Positions 25,374-33,447 of a stretch of 64,000 nt of DNA are shown in pieces (the first letter of the stretch is position 1; each line of letters begins with the position of its first letter). The position numbers were made by a program, and so were the translations under genes. The stretch comes from CAZMGV01 sp964565925. Its GTDB lineage: Bacteria; JAGRBM01; JAHCIT01. The notes beneath the pieces were generated by a model, which was not told where the DNA came from, did not search any database, and was given only the letters and a program-made list of their open reading frames with translations. The stretch is taken from NCBI GenBank assembly GCA_964565925.1, contig CAZMGV010000004.1:62001-126000 (forward strand), read 5' to 3'.

Positions 25374-26834
25374 ATGCCTACTTACGGCTTCGCGCCTATC
25401 CATCCGGTCACGAAGAACGAGATCCTCTCCTTTACCCGGTGGGAGGTGGCTCTGGCGAAAGACCGTGCGGCGCGGCCGCACCGGCTCTCGACCGCCCAGT
25501 ACGACCAGGTCAGATACCTCATTAATTTTGCCCGGCTGACCCGGTTCCGCCCCGGTTCGGTCGTCCGGGCGGGCAAGTCCTCGTCCATCCGGTTCGACGT
25601 CGATGTCTCCCAGGAACTGACCGTCTTCCGGACCCGGGTCCACCGGGTGCTTTCGGAAGCCTTCGCCAAGAGCCATATCGGCTACCACCTGCTCATGAAC
25701 GGCGTCTACCGCATGTGGCCGGACCTCGTTCAGCTCCGCAAGCAGATCCTTCAGCGCCACTCCGACGAGATGACCGAACAGGAACTCGACCTCGAGGTCT
25801 GCCAGAAGACCTGGGTGAGCGTCGGCGGAGGAGGCGGCGGAGCCGGATACGTCTACATCGGCGCCTACGCCGAGATGCACGACGCGGGGCTCGCGCCCGG
25901 CTATATCGTCGGCTCGTCGATCGGCAGCATCATGGGGCTGTTCCGCGCCCGCGACAAGGAACCCGACTTCCAGCGGATGCTCGACCTCGCCTACTCGATG
26001 AAGTGGGACAACGTGATGCGGGCGATCAGCGTGAAGCGCCGCTACGGCATGCCGGGACTGTTCCGGCTGTTCCTGCGCGCCGGGATCAGTTCCTTCTTCA
26101 CCCGTCCGGACGGGAAACCCATGCGGCTGACCGATCTGGGAATTCCCTACGAGGCGGTCGTCGCCGGCATCCCCAAGGGTGCGCTGCGCGAGACGATGGA
26201 CGAGTTCGAACAGCACCTGCACCCGCTGTCCCGCGAGACGCCCACCTGGAAAGTCCGCGCCAAGACCGCCGAGCAGCTGGTCAAGCTGGTCGCCTATCTC
26301 AATCCGCTGCTCTGCAAGGAGATCCTGATCGGTTCGGACGAGCTGACCCGGGATTTCGACGCGGTCGACGCGGCCGGATTCTCGTCCGCCGTGCCGGGCA
26401 TCCTGCACTACGACGTCACCCGCGACGACCCGCACATGCACGGCATCCTGACCGAGCTGACCCGCCGCGAAGAGCTGGCGGCGCTGGTGGACGGCGGCGT
26501 CGCCAACAACGTCGCCTGCCGGACGGCGTTCCAGCGGGTCATGGAAGGCAACATCGGCACCCGCAACGTGTTCATCATGGGCTACGACTGCTTCGCTCCC
26601 AAATACACGCAGGACCTCTACCTGCACGGGATCATGCGGCTCATCCAGCTCCAGGTGGCGCTGAACCGGCCCTATGCGGCGACGATCGTCGAGTTCCCCA
26701 AAACGCTCTCCCCCATCAACGTCATCCCGTCACGCGCCGACATCGACTGGGCGGTGAGCGAAGGCCGCCGCATCATGCGTCAGGAGATGGACTGGATCCG
26801 GCTGATCATGAGCCCCGCAAAGTTCGCCCACTAA
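25374..26834 (+). CDS. Patatin-like phospholipase
   Basis: At 486 residues it has the patatin catalytic set: a Gly-rich oxyanion loop VGGGGGGAGYVYIGAYAEM (about 150-168), the nucleophile elbow GSSIGS with Ser 182, and the Asp motif VDGGVANN with Asp 373. About 140 residues precede the catalytic domain and have no recognised family. No signal peptide is seen, so it is probably cytosolic or membrane-associated. It lies 53 bases after the AKR-HemQ gene and may be cotranscribed. Acyl hydrolase activity is inferred; substrate unknown. Confidence 0.88.
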   Translation: MPTYGFAPIHPVTKNEILSFTRWEVALAKDRAARPHRLSTAQYDQVRYLINFARLTRFRPGSVVRAGKSSSIRFDVDVSQELTVFRTRVHRVLSEAFAKSHIGYHLLMNGVYRMWPDLVQLRKQILQRHSDEMTEQELDLEVCQKTWVSVGGGGGGAGYVYIGAYAEMHDAGLAPGYIVGSSIGSIMGLFRARDKEPDFQRMLDLAYSMKWDNVMRAISVKRRYGMPGLFRLFLRAGISSFFTRPDGKPMRLTDLGIPYEAVVAGIPKGALRETMDEFEQHLHPLSRETPTWKVRAKTAEQLVKLVAYLNPLLCKEILIGSDELTRDFDAVDAAGFSSAVPGILHYDVTRDDPHMHGILTELTRREELAALVDGGVANNVACRTAFQRVMEGNIGTRNVFIMGYDCFAPKYTQDLYLHGIMRLIQLQVALNRPYAATIVEFPKTLSPINVIPSRADIDWAVSEGRRIMRQEMDWIRLIMSPAKFAH

Positions 26835-26850
26835 CCGCCGGCCGATACGG

Positions 26851-27639
26851 TTACTGGACCTCATGCACGATCGACGCCGCCACTGACGCCAGCGCCGCGG
26901 CAGCCATCTGCCCGGCCGTCTGAGCCCCGAAATCCACTCCGTCCAGCCAGGTGTCGTAAGTCGCGCCGAGCGTCACCTCGTGCAGGCCTACTTCGGTCAG
27001 GTCGAGCGGCGTCGGGTCCCCGTCCGCATTCAGGAATGGAACTGTAATGGTGAGCGTGTCTGAGGACTGGATCGTGTAGGCGACAGTTCCCTCGTCCTCG
27101 TATGTTCCTTCCAGATACAGGCTCTTGCCCACCATGTTCGGGCTTTCGGGCAGATCGACGGCGTCGCCGTCCGCCGGGCCGATCTTCACCTTGACCGAGC
27201 AATAGGTGTCCGGGGGCGGCGACAGCTCGCCCACGGTACCTGCGGCTTCGATCGCCTCGCTCGCATCCACGACCACGGGAACGCCGCTCTTGGTCGGCGT
27301 GCTGGTGGTATGGGCGTGCGCTGCCTGAACGGGGCTGAACAGTTTCAGCAGGTCGGCCGCCGCCGTGCTCTCGCACGCCACCAGCTCGATCTCTTCGATC
27401 ACGATATAGGCGCGATCGATATCCACCGTGTATCCCTCGTCGTTCAGGAACGGATCCACGTGAACGGTGCCGCCGTGACGGGGCGTGCCTTTTCCGGTGA
27501 CGGTCAGTTCAGAGGCGTGAACCGAGACCGCCACATCGAGACGGACGCCTTCGCTGCCGGAGGTGCAGCCGGCCAGGACAGCCGCCCACGCCAGAGCGCA
27601 GACCGTACTATTCAGTTCGTGTTTGAGTTTCGAAGTCAT
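26851..27639 (-). CDS. Lipoprotein of the metallo-mystery island, function unknown
   Basis: At 262 residues it has a lipoprotein signal ending in AWAAVLAGC. A beta-rich domain follows with AYIVIEEIELVACES, a pattern reminiscent of DUF4382/MbnP-type beta sandwiches. A His/Ala/Thr stretch AAHAHTTSTPTKSG may bind metal. ATG 27639 follows GGGAGGAATTACTT and overlaps the end of the barrel gene by 32 bases, implying translational coupling. It is the last gene of the MbnP-MbnH-barrel unit. I do not recognise the family with certainty. Confidence 0.6.
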   Translation of the reverse strand: MTSKLKHELNSTVCALAWAAVLAGCTSGSEGVRLDVAVSVHASELTVTGKGTPRHGGTVHVDPFLNDEGYTVDIDRAYIVIEEIELVACESTAAADLLKLFSPVQAAHAHTTSTPTKSGVPVVVDASEAIEAAGTVGELSPPPDTYCSVKVKIGPADGDAVDLPESPNMVGKSLYLEGTYEDEGTVAYTIQSSDTLTITVPFLNADGDPTPLDLTEVGLHEVTLGATYDTWLDGVDFGAQTAGQMAAAALASVAASIVHEVQ

Positions 27640-28522
27640 AAGTAATTCCTCCCAGGACATTGATGCCTTCCTTGTGATGACCGTTGAGTCCGTTTGCCGC
27701 CGGCAACCGGACGATGGCGTGAACCAGCAGGTCTTCGACCGGACTCCAGATGATTCCCGGTGAAACGAACAGGATCGGCCCGCCGGTGTCGGGAACTGCC
27801 GTCCCCGACTCGTAGTCGCGCGCGCTCCAGCGGGTGTCGAGAGCGAGCTGGACAGCCAGCGGTTTCAGGATCTGGTACTGGCCGCTCGCCGAGACGAGCA
27901 TGGTGAGACCCGGATCGTAAGAGAGCCTGCCATTGGACAAGACCAGGAAACTTCCCGTCAGATAGAACGACCAGGGATTCCGGAAAAACCCATACCAGGC
28001 CCCAAAGTTCCCACCCCAGGCGCCGACGCCGGGCTGGGCCTCGAGCGCGAGCGGCACACCGGCCGAATCTTTCTGAGTCCGGCTCGTCGGCAGCCGGACA
28101 CCGCCGATCAGGCCGAGCAGATGCCGGGCCGAGAACCCTTCGCCCTGGATCAGGAAAATCTTGGCTGTCGCATCCACGTCGCCGAGGCCGAGACCGGCGT
28201 GGCGGGCCAGGTTCGGATCAGTCAGTTCCTTGTGGAGGACTGGAACCGACAGGCCGAGAAACACCCGGGATACCGGTGCGTAGGCTACGCCGAGGGTGTA
28301 GCGGTCCTCCCGGACCTTCTGGCGGTCCAGGCTCGTGCCGCCCGTCTCCTCTGTCCGGTAGCGGTAGTCGAACGAGAACCGGAGCCGCCCGTCGAACGGC
28401 TTCTCGTTGCCGAACAGGGTCAGCGTCGGATCGCCGCATCCGCAGGTGGCGCAGGCGGAGGCGGTCACGGGGACGAGCAGCAATACTATCAGAATCGCCG
28501 GTATAAGTGGGTTATGCCGCAT
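27608..28522 (-). CDS. Outer-membrane barrel with N-terminal Cys motif, MbnP/MbnH partner
   Basis: At 304 residues, the signal peptide (IPAILIVLLLVPVTASA) is followed at once by CATCGCGDPTLTLFGNEKP, a C-x2-C-x-C motif at the mature N-terminus. The rest alternates in short amphipathic strands (RLRFSFDYRYRTEE, VFLGLSVPVLHK, LGLIGGVRLPTSRT, SFYLTGSFLVLSNG), as in outer-membrane barrels. A larger frame extends to 28681 but overlaps MbnH and has no signal peptide. It lies 83 bases after MbnH, with a RegA-type box in the gap. Copper handling at the outer membrane is inferred from the neighbours. Confidence 0.7.
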   Translation of the reverse strand: MRHNPLIPAILIVLLLVPVTASACATCGCGDPTLTLFGNEKPFDGRLRFSFDYRYRTEETGGTSLDRQKVREDRYTLGVAYAPVSRVFLGLSVPVLHKELTDPNLARHAGLGLGDVDATAKIFLIQGEGFSARHLLGLIGGVRLPTSRTQKDSAGVPLALEAQPGVGAWGGNFGAWYGFFRNPWSFYLTGSFLVLSNGRLSYDPGLTMLVSASGQYQILKPLAVQLALDTRWSARDYESGTAVPDTGGPILFVSPGIIWSPVEDLLVHAIVRLPAANGLNGHHKEGINVLGGITYDFETQTRTE

Positions 28523-28563
28523 TTGCTGGTCTGATACGTAGTGGACTGCCCCACTCCAGGGTA

Positions 28564-28580
28564 TGCGGCATTTTGTCGCA
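28564..28580. promoter_or_regulatory. RegA/PrrA/RegR-type box upstream of the barrel gene
   Basis: TGCGGCATTTTGTCGCA contains a perfect match to the published RegR/RegA consensus GNG(G/A)C(A/G)TTNNGNCGC (positions 28565-28579). It lies in the MbnH-barrel gap, centred about 50 bases upstream of the barrel ATG. The regulator that would bind is encoded 2.3 kb upstream. Confidence 0.6.
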
Positions 28581-28605
28581 CCCCGGAGGACCGCATAAAG
28601 CCTTG

Positions 28606-29823
28606 CTAGCCCGAACAGTCTCCGTGCACCGGGAGGTGTCCGAAAGGGTCCTGAAACCGTTCCTCGCAGATGAACTCCCAATCGGTGAGACTTTTCAGGA
28701 AGTTTATGACATCCACACGTTCTGCCGGAGTCAGGGTAAATCCGACAATAAAGATGCTCTTGTTCGGGTTCAGTGCGCCGTCTCCGGCATAGGGACCGGA
28801 CGAGATCAGCCGTCCGCCGCGCGCGTAATGGTCGAGCACCTCGTCCAGCGTCGCGATACTCCCGTCGTGCATGTAGGGCGCCGTGAGTTCAATGTTCCGA
28901 AGTGTCGGCGCCTTGAACCGGCCCATATCGGAAGGAATACCCGTAATCTCCCACAAACCACGGTTCCCTTCCGGATAAGCGCCCGTGCCGCCGATATTGT
29001 AGAGCGCATTTACATGCATCTCCGGTTCGCGCTGTACGGTCCCAGTATGCACCGGAGGTTGGCCGAGGTTCAGCCCGCCGTGACAGTGGAAACATTCCAA
29101 CTTTTCCGAGAAGAACAGGTCCATCCCTCGCATCGCCGACTCCGACATCCCGCTCCGGTCGCCCCGCTGGAGTCGGTCATAGGGCGAGTTCGCCGAGATC
29201 AGCGTCCGCTCGAAGGCGGCAATCGCGCGGATGACATTGGGGAACCGGAACGGGTCGTCCTCAGATCCCGGATCACCCTGCTCGTCCGGAAATGCCGCCG
29301 GTACCAGCTCGCGGTAATCCGGATCGGATCTCATCATTGCAGCGACCCGGTCTTCCTGATCGTTGAGCCCCAGTTCCACGATCGGACTCTCGCCGAAGAA
29401 CGGCGTGATCGACTGGACTTCCAGGGAGTCCACCGCCGTATTGGCCCAGTTGAACGTCGTGTTATAGGCGACGTTCGTCAGGCTCATGGCGTTCCGCAGG
29501 TGCACGCCCCCGGTCGAACCGATCGCCGTCGTCAGGCCGTCGGTGAACGCCTTGTCCGGATGGTGGCAGCTCGCGCAGGAAAAGGTTCCGTTACCTGACA
29601 AACGCCGGTCATAGAACAGCCGCCTGCCCAGTTCCACCTTGTCCGCCGACATAGGATTCGAATCCGGAACAACCGGAATCGGGTACGCCTCCGGCAGACC
29701 CCAGTCGTATACCGGTTCCGCGGGGGCCCCGCCGCCGCAGTCCGGGACGGCGAAGAAAAGGAGTCCGGCCGCCAGCATCAAAGCTGGCAGCCGGACTGGA
29801 CTGGCGTTAACCAGGGGCTTCAA
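28606..29823 (-). CDS. MbnH-family diheme enzyme (cytochrome c peroxidase-like)
   Basis: This 405-residue secreted protein has a hydrophobic leader (LPALMLAAGLLFFAV) and two c-type heme sites, CASCH at residues 83-87 and CFHCH near residue 240. LGRRLFYDRRLSGNGT and TGIPSDMGRFKAPTLRNIELTAPYMHDGS (quoted in parts: FKAPTLRN, APYMHDGS) are typical of the MauG/BthA/MbnH group. In characterised pairs MbnH oxidises a Trp of MbnP to kynurenine, creating a copper site. The frame starts with TTG 29823, supported by AAGGA nine bases upstream. It follows MbnP by 21 bases. Confidence 0.88.
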   Translation of the reverse strand: MKPLVNASPVRLPALMLAAGLLFFAVPDCGGGAPAEPVYDWGLPEAYPIPVVPDSNPMSADKVELGRRLFYDRRLSGNGTFSCASCHHPDKAFTDGLTTAIGSTGGVHLRNAMSLTNVAYNTTFNWANTAVDSLEVQSITPFFGESPIVELGLNDQEDRVAAMMRSDPDYRELVPAAFPDEQGDPGSEDDPFRFPNVIRAIAAFERTLISANSPYDRLQRGDRSGMSESAMRGMDLFFSEKLECFHCHGGLNLGQPPVHTGTVQREPEMHVNALYNIGGTGAYPEGNRGLWEITGIPSDMGRFKAPTLRNIELTAPYMHDGSIATLDEVLDHYARGGRLISSGPYAGDGALNPNKSIFIVGFTLTPAERVDVINFLKSLTDWEFICEERFQDPFGHLPVHGDCSG

Positions 29824-29844
29824 CGCTATGTATCCTTATTATTG

Positions 29845-30747
29845 TCATTCCTCGTGGAGAACCCGGAAGAATGCCTGTTCCTTGAACGAAATGGCCGGAT
29901 CGTTCTCGCCGTTGTAGGTGAAGTCGAGGTCGAACCTCGGCATGATTGTCGTGCATTCGTCGTCATTGGTACCTGACATGCATCCCGGAGCACCGTTTAC
30001 ATTGACCGAAATATCCGTATCGGCGAGCAGGCTTTCGATATCCGCCGCGATCCGGTGATGGCCGTCGGTCAGGAAATCGTCAAAGCAGACATGAGCGATA
30101 TTCGTCTGGCTGCAGGCCGCGTCGGGAGCCGTCGTGCCGCCGCTATCGGTACATCCGGTGCTGCCCAGGTGTACGAAAAACGAACTGTTGCCTCCATCAG
30201 GATCGGCTTTGCCGTCGATCCGGACAAATTTGTGTCCGAACTGCCAGCCCCAATCCATCGCGGTCACATTGAGCGGCGATGGCGTATCGAGGGACTCCAC
30301 GTCGACATGATTCAGGTCGAACGGGATACCGAGGTCGAAGCAGATACCGGTGTAGTCGCCCGCCGGGACGGTTCCCGTCACCTTGCTGTTCATACCCGTC
30401 GTGCCGCTATCGCACGGGGCCGTCGTCCCGTCCTCGAAATCAAGCAGCGCCACATTCTGATACTGCCACTCGCCGTCCTGGTCCAGGTCCACGGAAATTT
30501 CGTCGCCGTCCGCGTCGAGCAGGTGCACGTTGGAGACATAAAACCGGAAGTCACTCGGCCTCAACTGCTTTTTCCCGGCGGTCGCCCCGGTGCCGATGCC
30601 GTCGTAAGTGGTCCCGCAGGCGAACTCCGTGCTTCCGACCAATCCCGCGAACGGGATCTCCACATTCATCGTGCCCGAGCCGTTTCCGCACGCGGCAATT
30701 CCCGATACTCCGGCGGCCAGTAATATTCCGGCCAGTTTCCTGTTCAT
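29845..30747 (-). CDS. MbnP-family copper-binding protein (metallo-mystery pair, four-Cys motif)
   Basis: This 300-residue lipoprotein (GVSGIAACGNG lipobox) has the TIGR04052/MbnP layout: N-terminal MNVEIPFAGLVGSTEFACG, LRPSDFRFYVSNVHLLDADG, an acidic WQYQNVALLDFEDGTTAPC, FDLGIPFDLNHVD and MDWGWQFGHKFVRIDGK, which holds the candidate modified Trp. The Cys-rich CTDSGGT...AACSQT stretch follows. It ends at an EQAFFRV tail. GGAAGGAATTGTC precedes the ATG. It is the first gene of the mbnP-mbnH-barrel-lipoprotein unit and lies 133 bases downstream of the RegA-like gene. Confidence 0.88.
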   Translation of the reverse strand: MNRKLAGILLAAGVSGIAACGNGSGTMNVEIPFAGLVGSTEFACGTTYDGIGTGATAGKKQLRPSDFRFYVSNVHLLDADGDEISVDLDQDGEWQYQNVALLDFEDGTTAPCDSGTTGMNSKVTGTVPAGDYTGICFDLGIPFDLNHVDVESLDTPSPLNVTAMDWGWQFGHKFVRIDGKADPDGGNSSFFVHLGSTGCTDSGGTTAPDAACSQTNIAHVCFDDFLTDGHHRIAADIESLLADTDISVNVNGAPGCMSGTNDDECTTIMPRFDLDFTYNGENDPAISFKEQAFFRVLHEE

Positions 30748-30805
30748 GACAATTCCTTCCCGTAAGCAGATTACGCCGCACTCCGGAACGGAGAGACGGC
30801 GGCCC

Positions 30806-30835
30806 ATTAATGGAATGAATCGCAGCCGGTGTAAA
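30806..30835 (-). promoter_or_regulatory. Candidate promoter of the MbnP operon
   Basis: On the minus strand TTTACA (30830-30835) and ATTAAT (30806-30811) are 18 bases apart. The -35 directly abuts the RegA-type box at 30836-30852, the placement expected for an activator contacting RNA polymerase. The -10 is weak. Confidence 0.35.
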
Positions 30836-30852
30836 TGCGGTATATTGTCGCA
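30836..30852. promoter_or_regulatory. RegA/PrrA/RegR-type box upstream of MbnP
   Basis: TGCGGTATATTGTCGCA has the same TGCGGY-N5-GTCGCA form and spacing as the site at 28564-28580, with two mismatches to the RegR consensus. It sits between the end of the RegA-like gene and the start of MbnP, about 97 bases upstream of the MbnP ATG. Confidence 0.55.
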
Positions 30853-30880
30853 GGTGCGAATCGCTGGAAATGTGAGGCGA

Positions 30881-31417
30881 TCAGCGCGGCGCCGGGAATT
30901 TGGCGAGTTTTCTCTGGAGCGAGCGGCGGTGGAGGCCCAGCAGCTTCGCGGCCTTCGAGACATTGCCGCCGCTGTCGGCAAGCACGCGGTTGATATGCTC
31001 CCACTCGACCCGGGCCAGCGACGGCACATCCTTCGATTCCAGGCCGACCATCACGTCACCGCCCGAGCGGGCGAAGGCGGCCAGTATCTCGTCCACATCG
31101 GCCGGTTTGGTGAGATAGTGGGTGGCGCCGAGTTTTACCGCCTCGACGGCGGTGGCGATGCTGCCGTAACCCGTGAGCACGACGATATTGGTCGCGGGAT
31201 CGAGCGCTTTCAGTTCACGGACGAGTTCGAGTCCGCCGCCGTCACCCATCCGGAGATCCACGAGTGCCAGTTCCGGCGACTCATCCTTCGCCAGCGCGAG
31301 TGCCTGAGCGACCCCGGCCGCCGACCGCACCTCGTAGCCTCGTCCCGAGAACGCCTTGCCGAGCCGCAGCCGGAGCGGTTCGTCGTCGTCGGCGATCAGG
31401 ATGGAAATACCGTTCAC
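30881..31417 (-). CDS. RegA/PrrA/ActR-like response regulator
   Basis: At 178 residues it has a receiver domain (ILIADDDEPLRLRLGKAF, acceptor Asp in LALVDLRMGDGGGLE, VVLTGYGSIATAVEAVKLGA). A short linker and a Fis-type helix-turn-helix follow, GGNVSKAAKLLGLHRRSLQRKLAK. That C-terminus is nearly identical in pattern to RegA/PrrA/ActR, global redox regulators of proteobacteria. The start overlaps the kinase stop by 4 bases. It probably controls the MbnP-MbnH unit via the two boxes described. Confidence 0.9.
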   Translation of the reverse strand: MNGISILIADDDEPLRLRLGKAFSGRGYEVRSAAGVAQALALAKDESPELALVDLRMGDGGGLELVRELKALDPATNIVVLTGYGSIATAVEAVKLGATHYLTKPADVDEILAAFARSGGDVMVGLESKDVPSLARVEWEHINRVLADSGGNVSKAAKLLGLHRRSLQRKLAKFPAPR

Positions 31418-32739
31418 AGCGGCGCTCCGGCAGCGGCCTCCACCGGAAGCGACAGTACTGCCATGGTCCCCCGGCCGGGCTCCGAGTCGATATCCAATGC
31501 GCCGCCGAGCCTTTCCGCCAGCGTGCGGACCAGAAACAGGCCCAGCCCCATGCCGCGGCCCGCCGGTTTGGTCGTAAAGAACGGCTCCCCGGCGCGGGCA
31601 AGCACTTCGGGGGTCATTCCCTGCCCGTTATCCCGGACCAGAAACCGCGCCACACGGCCGCTGCGGGCGGCTTCGATTTCGACCTTCCCCGACGGCCCGG
31701 CGGCGTCGAGCGCGTTGCGAATCAGGTTCGAGAGCGCCTGCACGCAGGCACCGGGCGGCACGGCGAGCTGGAACGGTTCCACGCTCAGGCCGACCCGGCT
31801 GTCGCCGTCGGCGCCCGATTTGCGGAGCGCCTCGTAGACCAGTTCCTTCGCGACAACCGTGCTCCGTGCCTCGCCGGCCGCTTCGCCAGCCTCGGTGCCC
31901 AACCGGTCCAGAATTTCCCGGCACCGTTTCACCTCCAGCCGGATGAGCCGCGTGTCGGCCATCAGGTCTTCGCCCCGGGGCAGCGTGCTCACGGCCCGGT
32001 CCAGTTCCCCGGCCGCGACGGCGATGGTCGCCAGCGGAGAACCCAGTTCGTGGGCCGCCCCGGCGGCCAGCGTCGCCAGCGCCGCCAGCCGTTCGTTACG
32101 GGACGCAAGATCGCGGGCCGACGCCAGTTCACGGTCCCGTTCGCGGAGCTGCTCCGAAATCTTCACGACGAACCAGGCGATGAGCCCCGCCGTCACGGCG
32201 AACGCCATCCACATCCCCTGCAGGTGGAGCGAAAACGGTTCAGCGTCACCCTGCCCCATCATTTCATGATGGTGCCCATGCATGGCGCCAAGCCCGCCCA
32301 GCGGGACATTCCAGAAGAACAGCGTTCCGAAACCGGCCACCGACAGGGCGGCCAGCGCCCAGGTCCAGCGGGGAGGCAGCATCACCGCCGACAGCGTCAC
32401 ATGGACCAGATACAGCACGCTGAACGGGTTGCTCGGGCCGCCCGTCCAGTAAAGGAGCGCCGTGAGCAGGCAAAGATCGAGCGCCATCACCGGCCCGGTC
32501 AGCCAATCCGATGCTTTGCCCTGTTTTGAATACCAGGCGAGCCACAGGTTGGAGGCGACCGTCACCAGAAGGATCGCGGTGATCGGGAAAACAGGGACGG
32601 AAGATTCGAGCCAGAACCGCACGACGCCCGCCGCCGCTAGTTGGCCGGCGGCGGCGGCCCAGCGCAGGCGGGCCAGCCACTGCAGGCCGGTGTGACCCTG
32701 CGGCTGCGCGGCGGTCTTCTGGTTCGCACTTTTCAGCAT
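31414..32739 (-). CDS. RegB/PrrB-like redox-sensing histidine kinase
   Basis: At 441 residues, the N-terminal half has six membrane helices and includes TGGPSNPFSVLYLVH. Its GGPSNPF is the GGxxNPF quinone-sensing heptapeptide of RegB. The kinase half has the H-box GAAHELGSPLATIAVAAGELDR, again RegB style, then N-box LIRNALDAAG and G-boxes DNGQGMTPE and GRGMGLGLF. A redox signal from the quinone pool would set phosphorylation of the adjacent RegA-like regulator. It is divergent from the GST gene. Confidence 0.9.
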   Translation of the reverse strand: MLKSANQKTAAQPQGHTGLQWLARLRWAAAAGQLAAAGVVRFWLESSVPVFPITAILLVTVASNLWLAWYSKQGKASDWLTGPVMALDLCLLTALLYWTGGPSNPFSVLYLVHVTLSAVMLPPRWTWALAALSVAGFGTLFFWNVPLGGLGAMHGHHHEMMGQGDAEPFSLHLQGMWMAFAVTAGLIAWFVVKISEQLRERDRELASARDLASRNERLAALATLAAGAAHELGSPLATIAVAAGELDRAVSTLPRGEDLMADTRLIRLEVKRCREILDRLGTEAGEAAGEARSTVVAKELVYEALRKSGADGDSRVGLSVEPFQLAVPPGACVQALSNLIRNALDAAGPSGKVEIEAARSGRVARFLVRDNGQGMTPEVLARAGEPFFTTKPAGRGMGLGLFLVRTLAERLGGALDIDSEPGRGTMAVLSLPVEAAAGAPL

Positions 32740-32815
32740 GACACCCGGATTGACTTCATTCCCCCGCCGGGCGAGTACTCGCCTTCCAAGACAAATTCAA
32801 AGAGGTACCTCACAC

Positions 32816-33427
32816 ATGGCTCTCAAACTCTATTACGCCCCCAAGACCCGCTCGACCCGCCCCCGCTGGGTACTGGAGGAACTGGGCGTCCCCTACGAGC
32901 TCGAACGGATCGACCTTCCGTCGGGGGGCCACAAGAAGCCGGAATACCTGAAAGTCCATCCGCTGGGCGCGGTGCCGGCGTTCAAGGACGGCGACAAGCC
33001 GATGATCGAGTCGGCCGCCATCTGCATGTATCTCGCGGACAAGTTCCCCGAGAAGAAGCTCGCCCCGGCCGTGGGCACGCCCGAGCGCGGCGACTACTAC
33101 CAGTGGATCATGTTCGGCATGGCGACGATGGAGCCGATTGTCTACACCGTGTTCCAGCACACCGTCATGCTCGCCCCCGAAAAGCGCAACCCCAATATCG
33201 CGGACGAGGCCAAGACCAAATACAAGAATGCGCTCAACGCCCTGTCGGAGGCGCTCAAGGGCAAGCAGTTCGTGGTGGGCAACCAGTTCACCGTCGCCGA
33301 CGTCGTGATCGGCTCGATCCTCTCGTGGTCCAAGGCCATGGGCATGCTGAACGATCACCCTGACCTCGTCGCCTACTCCAAATCGCTCGCCGAGCGGCCG
33401 GCCTACAAGAAGGCGATCGCGGACTGA
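32816..33427 (+). CDS. Glutathione S-transferase family protein
   Basis: At 203 residues it has an N-terminal thioredoxin-like GST domain: LKLYYAPKTRSTRPRWVLEEL, HPLGAVPAFKDGDKPMIESAAICMYLAD (quoted in parts: GAVPAFKDGD, MIESAAICMYL). A helical C-terminal domain follows with FVVGNQFTVADVVIGSIL. ATG 32816 follows AGAGG and matches the family start; an upstream start at 32738 is unlikely. Monocistronic; its substrate is unknown. Confidence 0.92.
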   Translation: MALKLYYAPKTRSTRPRWVLEELGVPYELERIDLPSGGHKKPEYLKVHPLGAVPAFKDGDKPMIESAAICMYLADKFPEKKLAPAVGTPERGDYYQWIMFGMATMEPIVYTVFQHTVMLAPEKRNPNIADEAKTKYKNALNALSEALKGKQFVVGNQFTVADVVIGSILSWSKAMGMLNDHPDLVAYSKSLAERPAYKKAIAD

Positions 33428-33447
33428 TTCACATCTGCTGAAACAAT

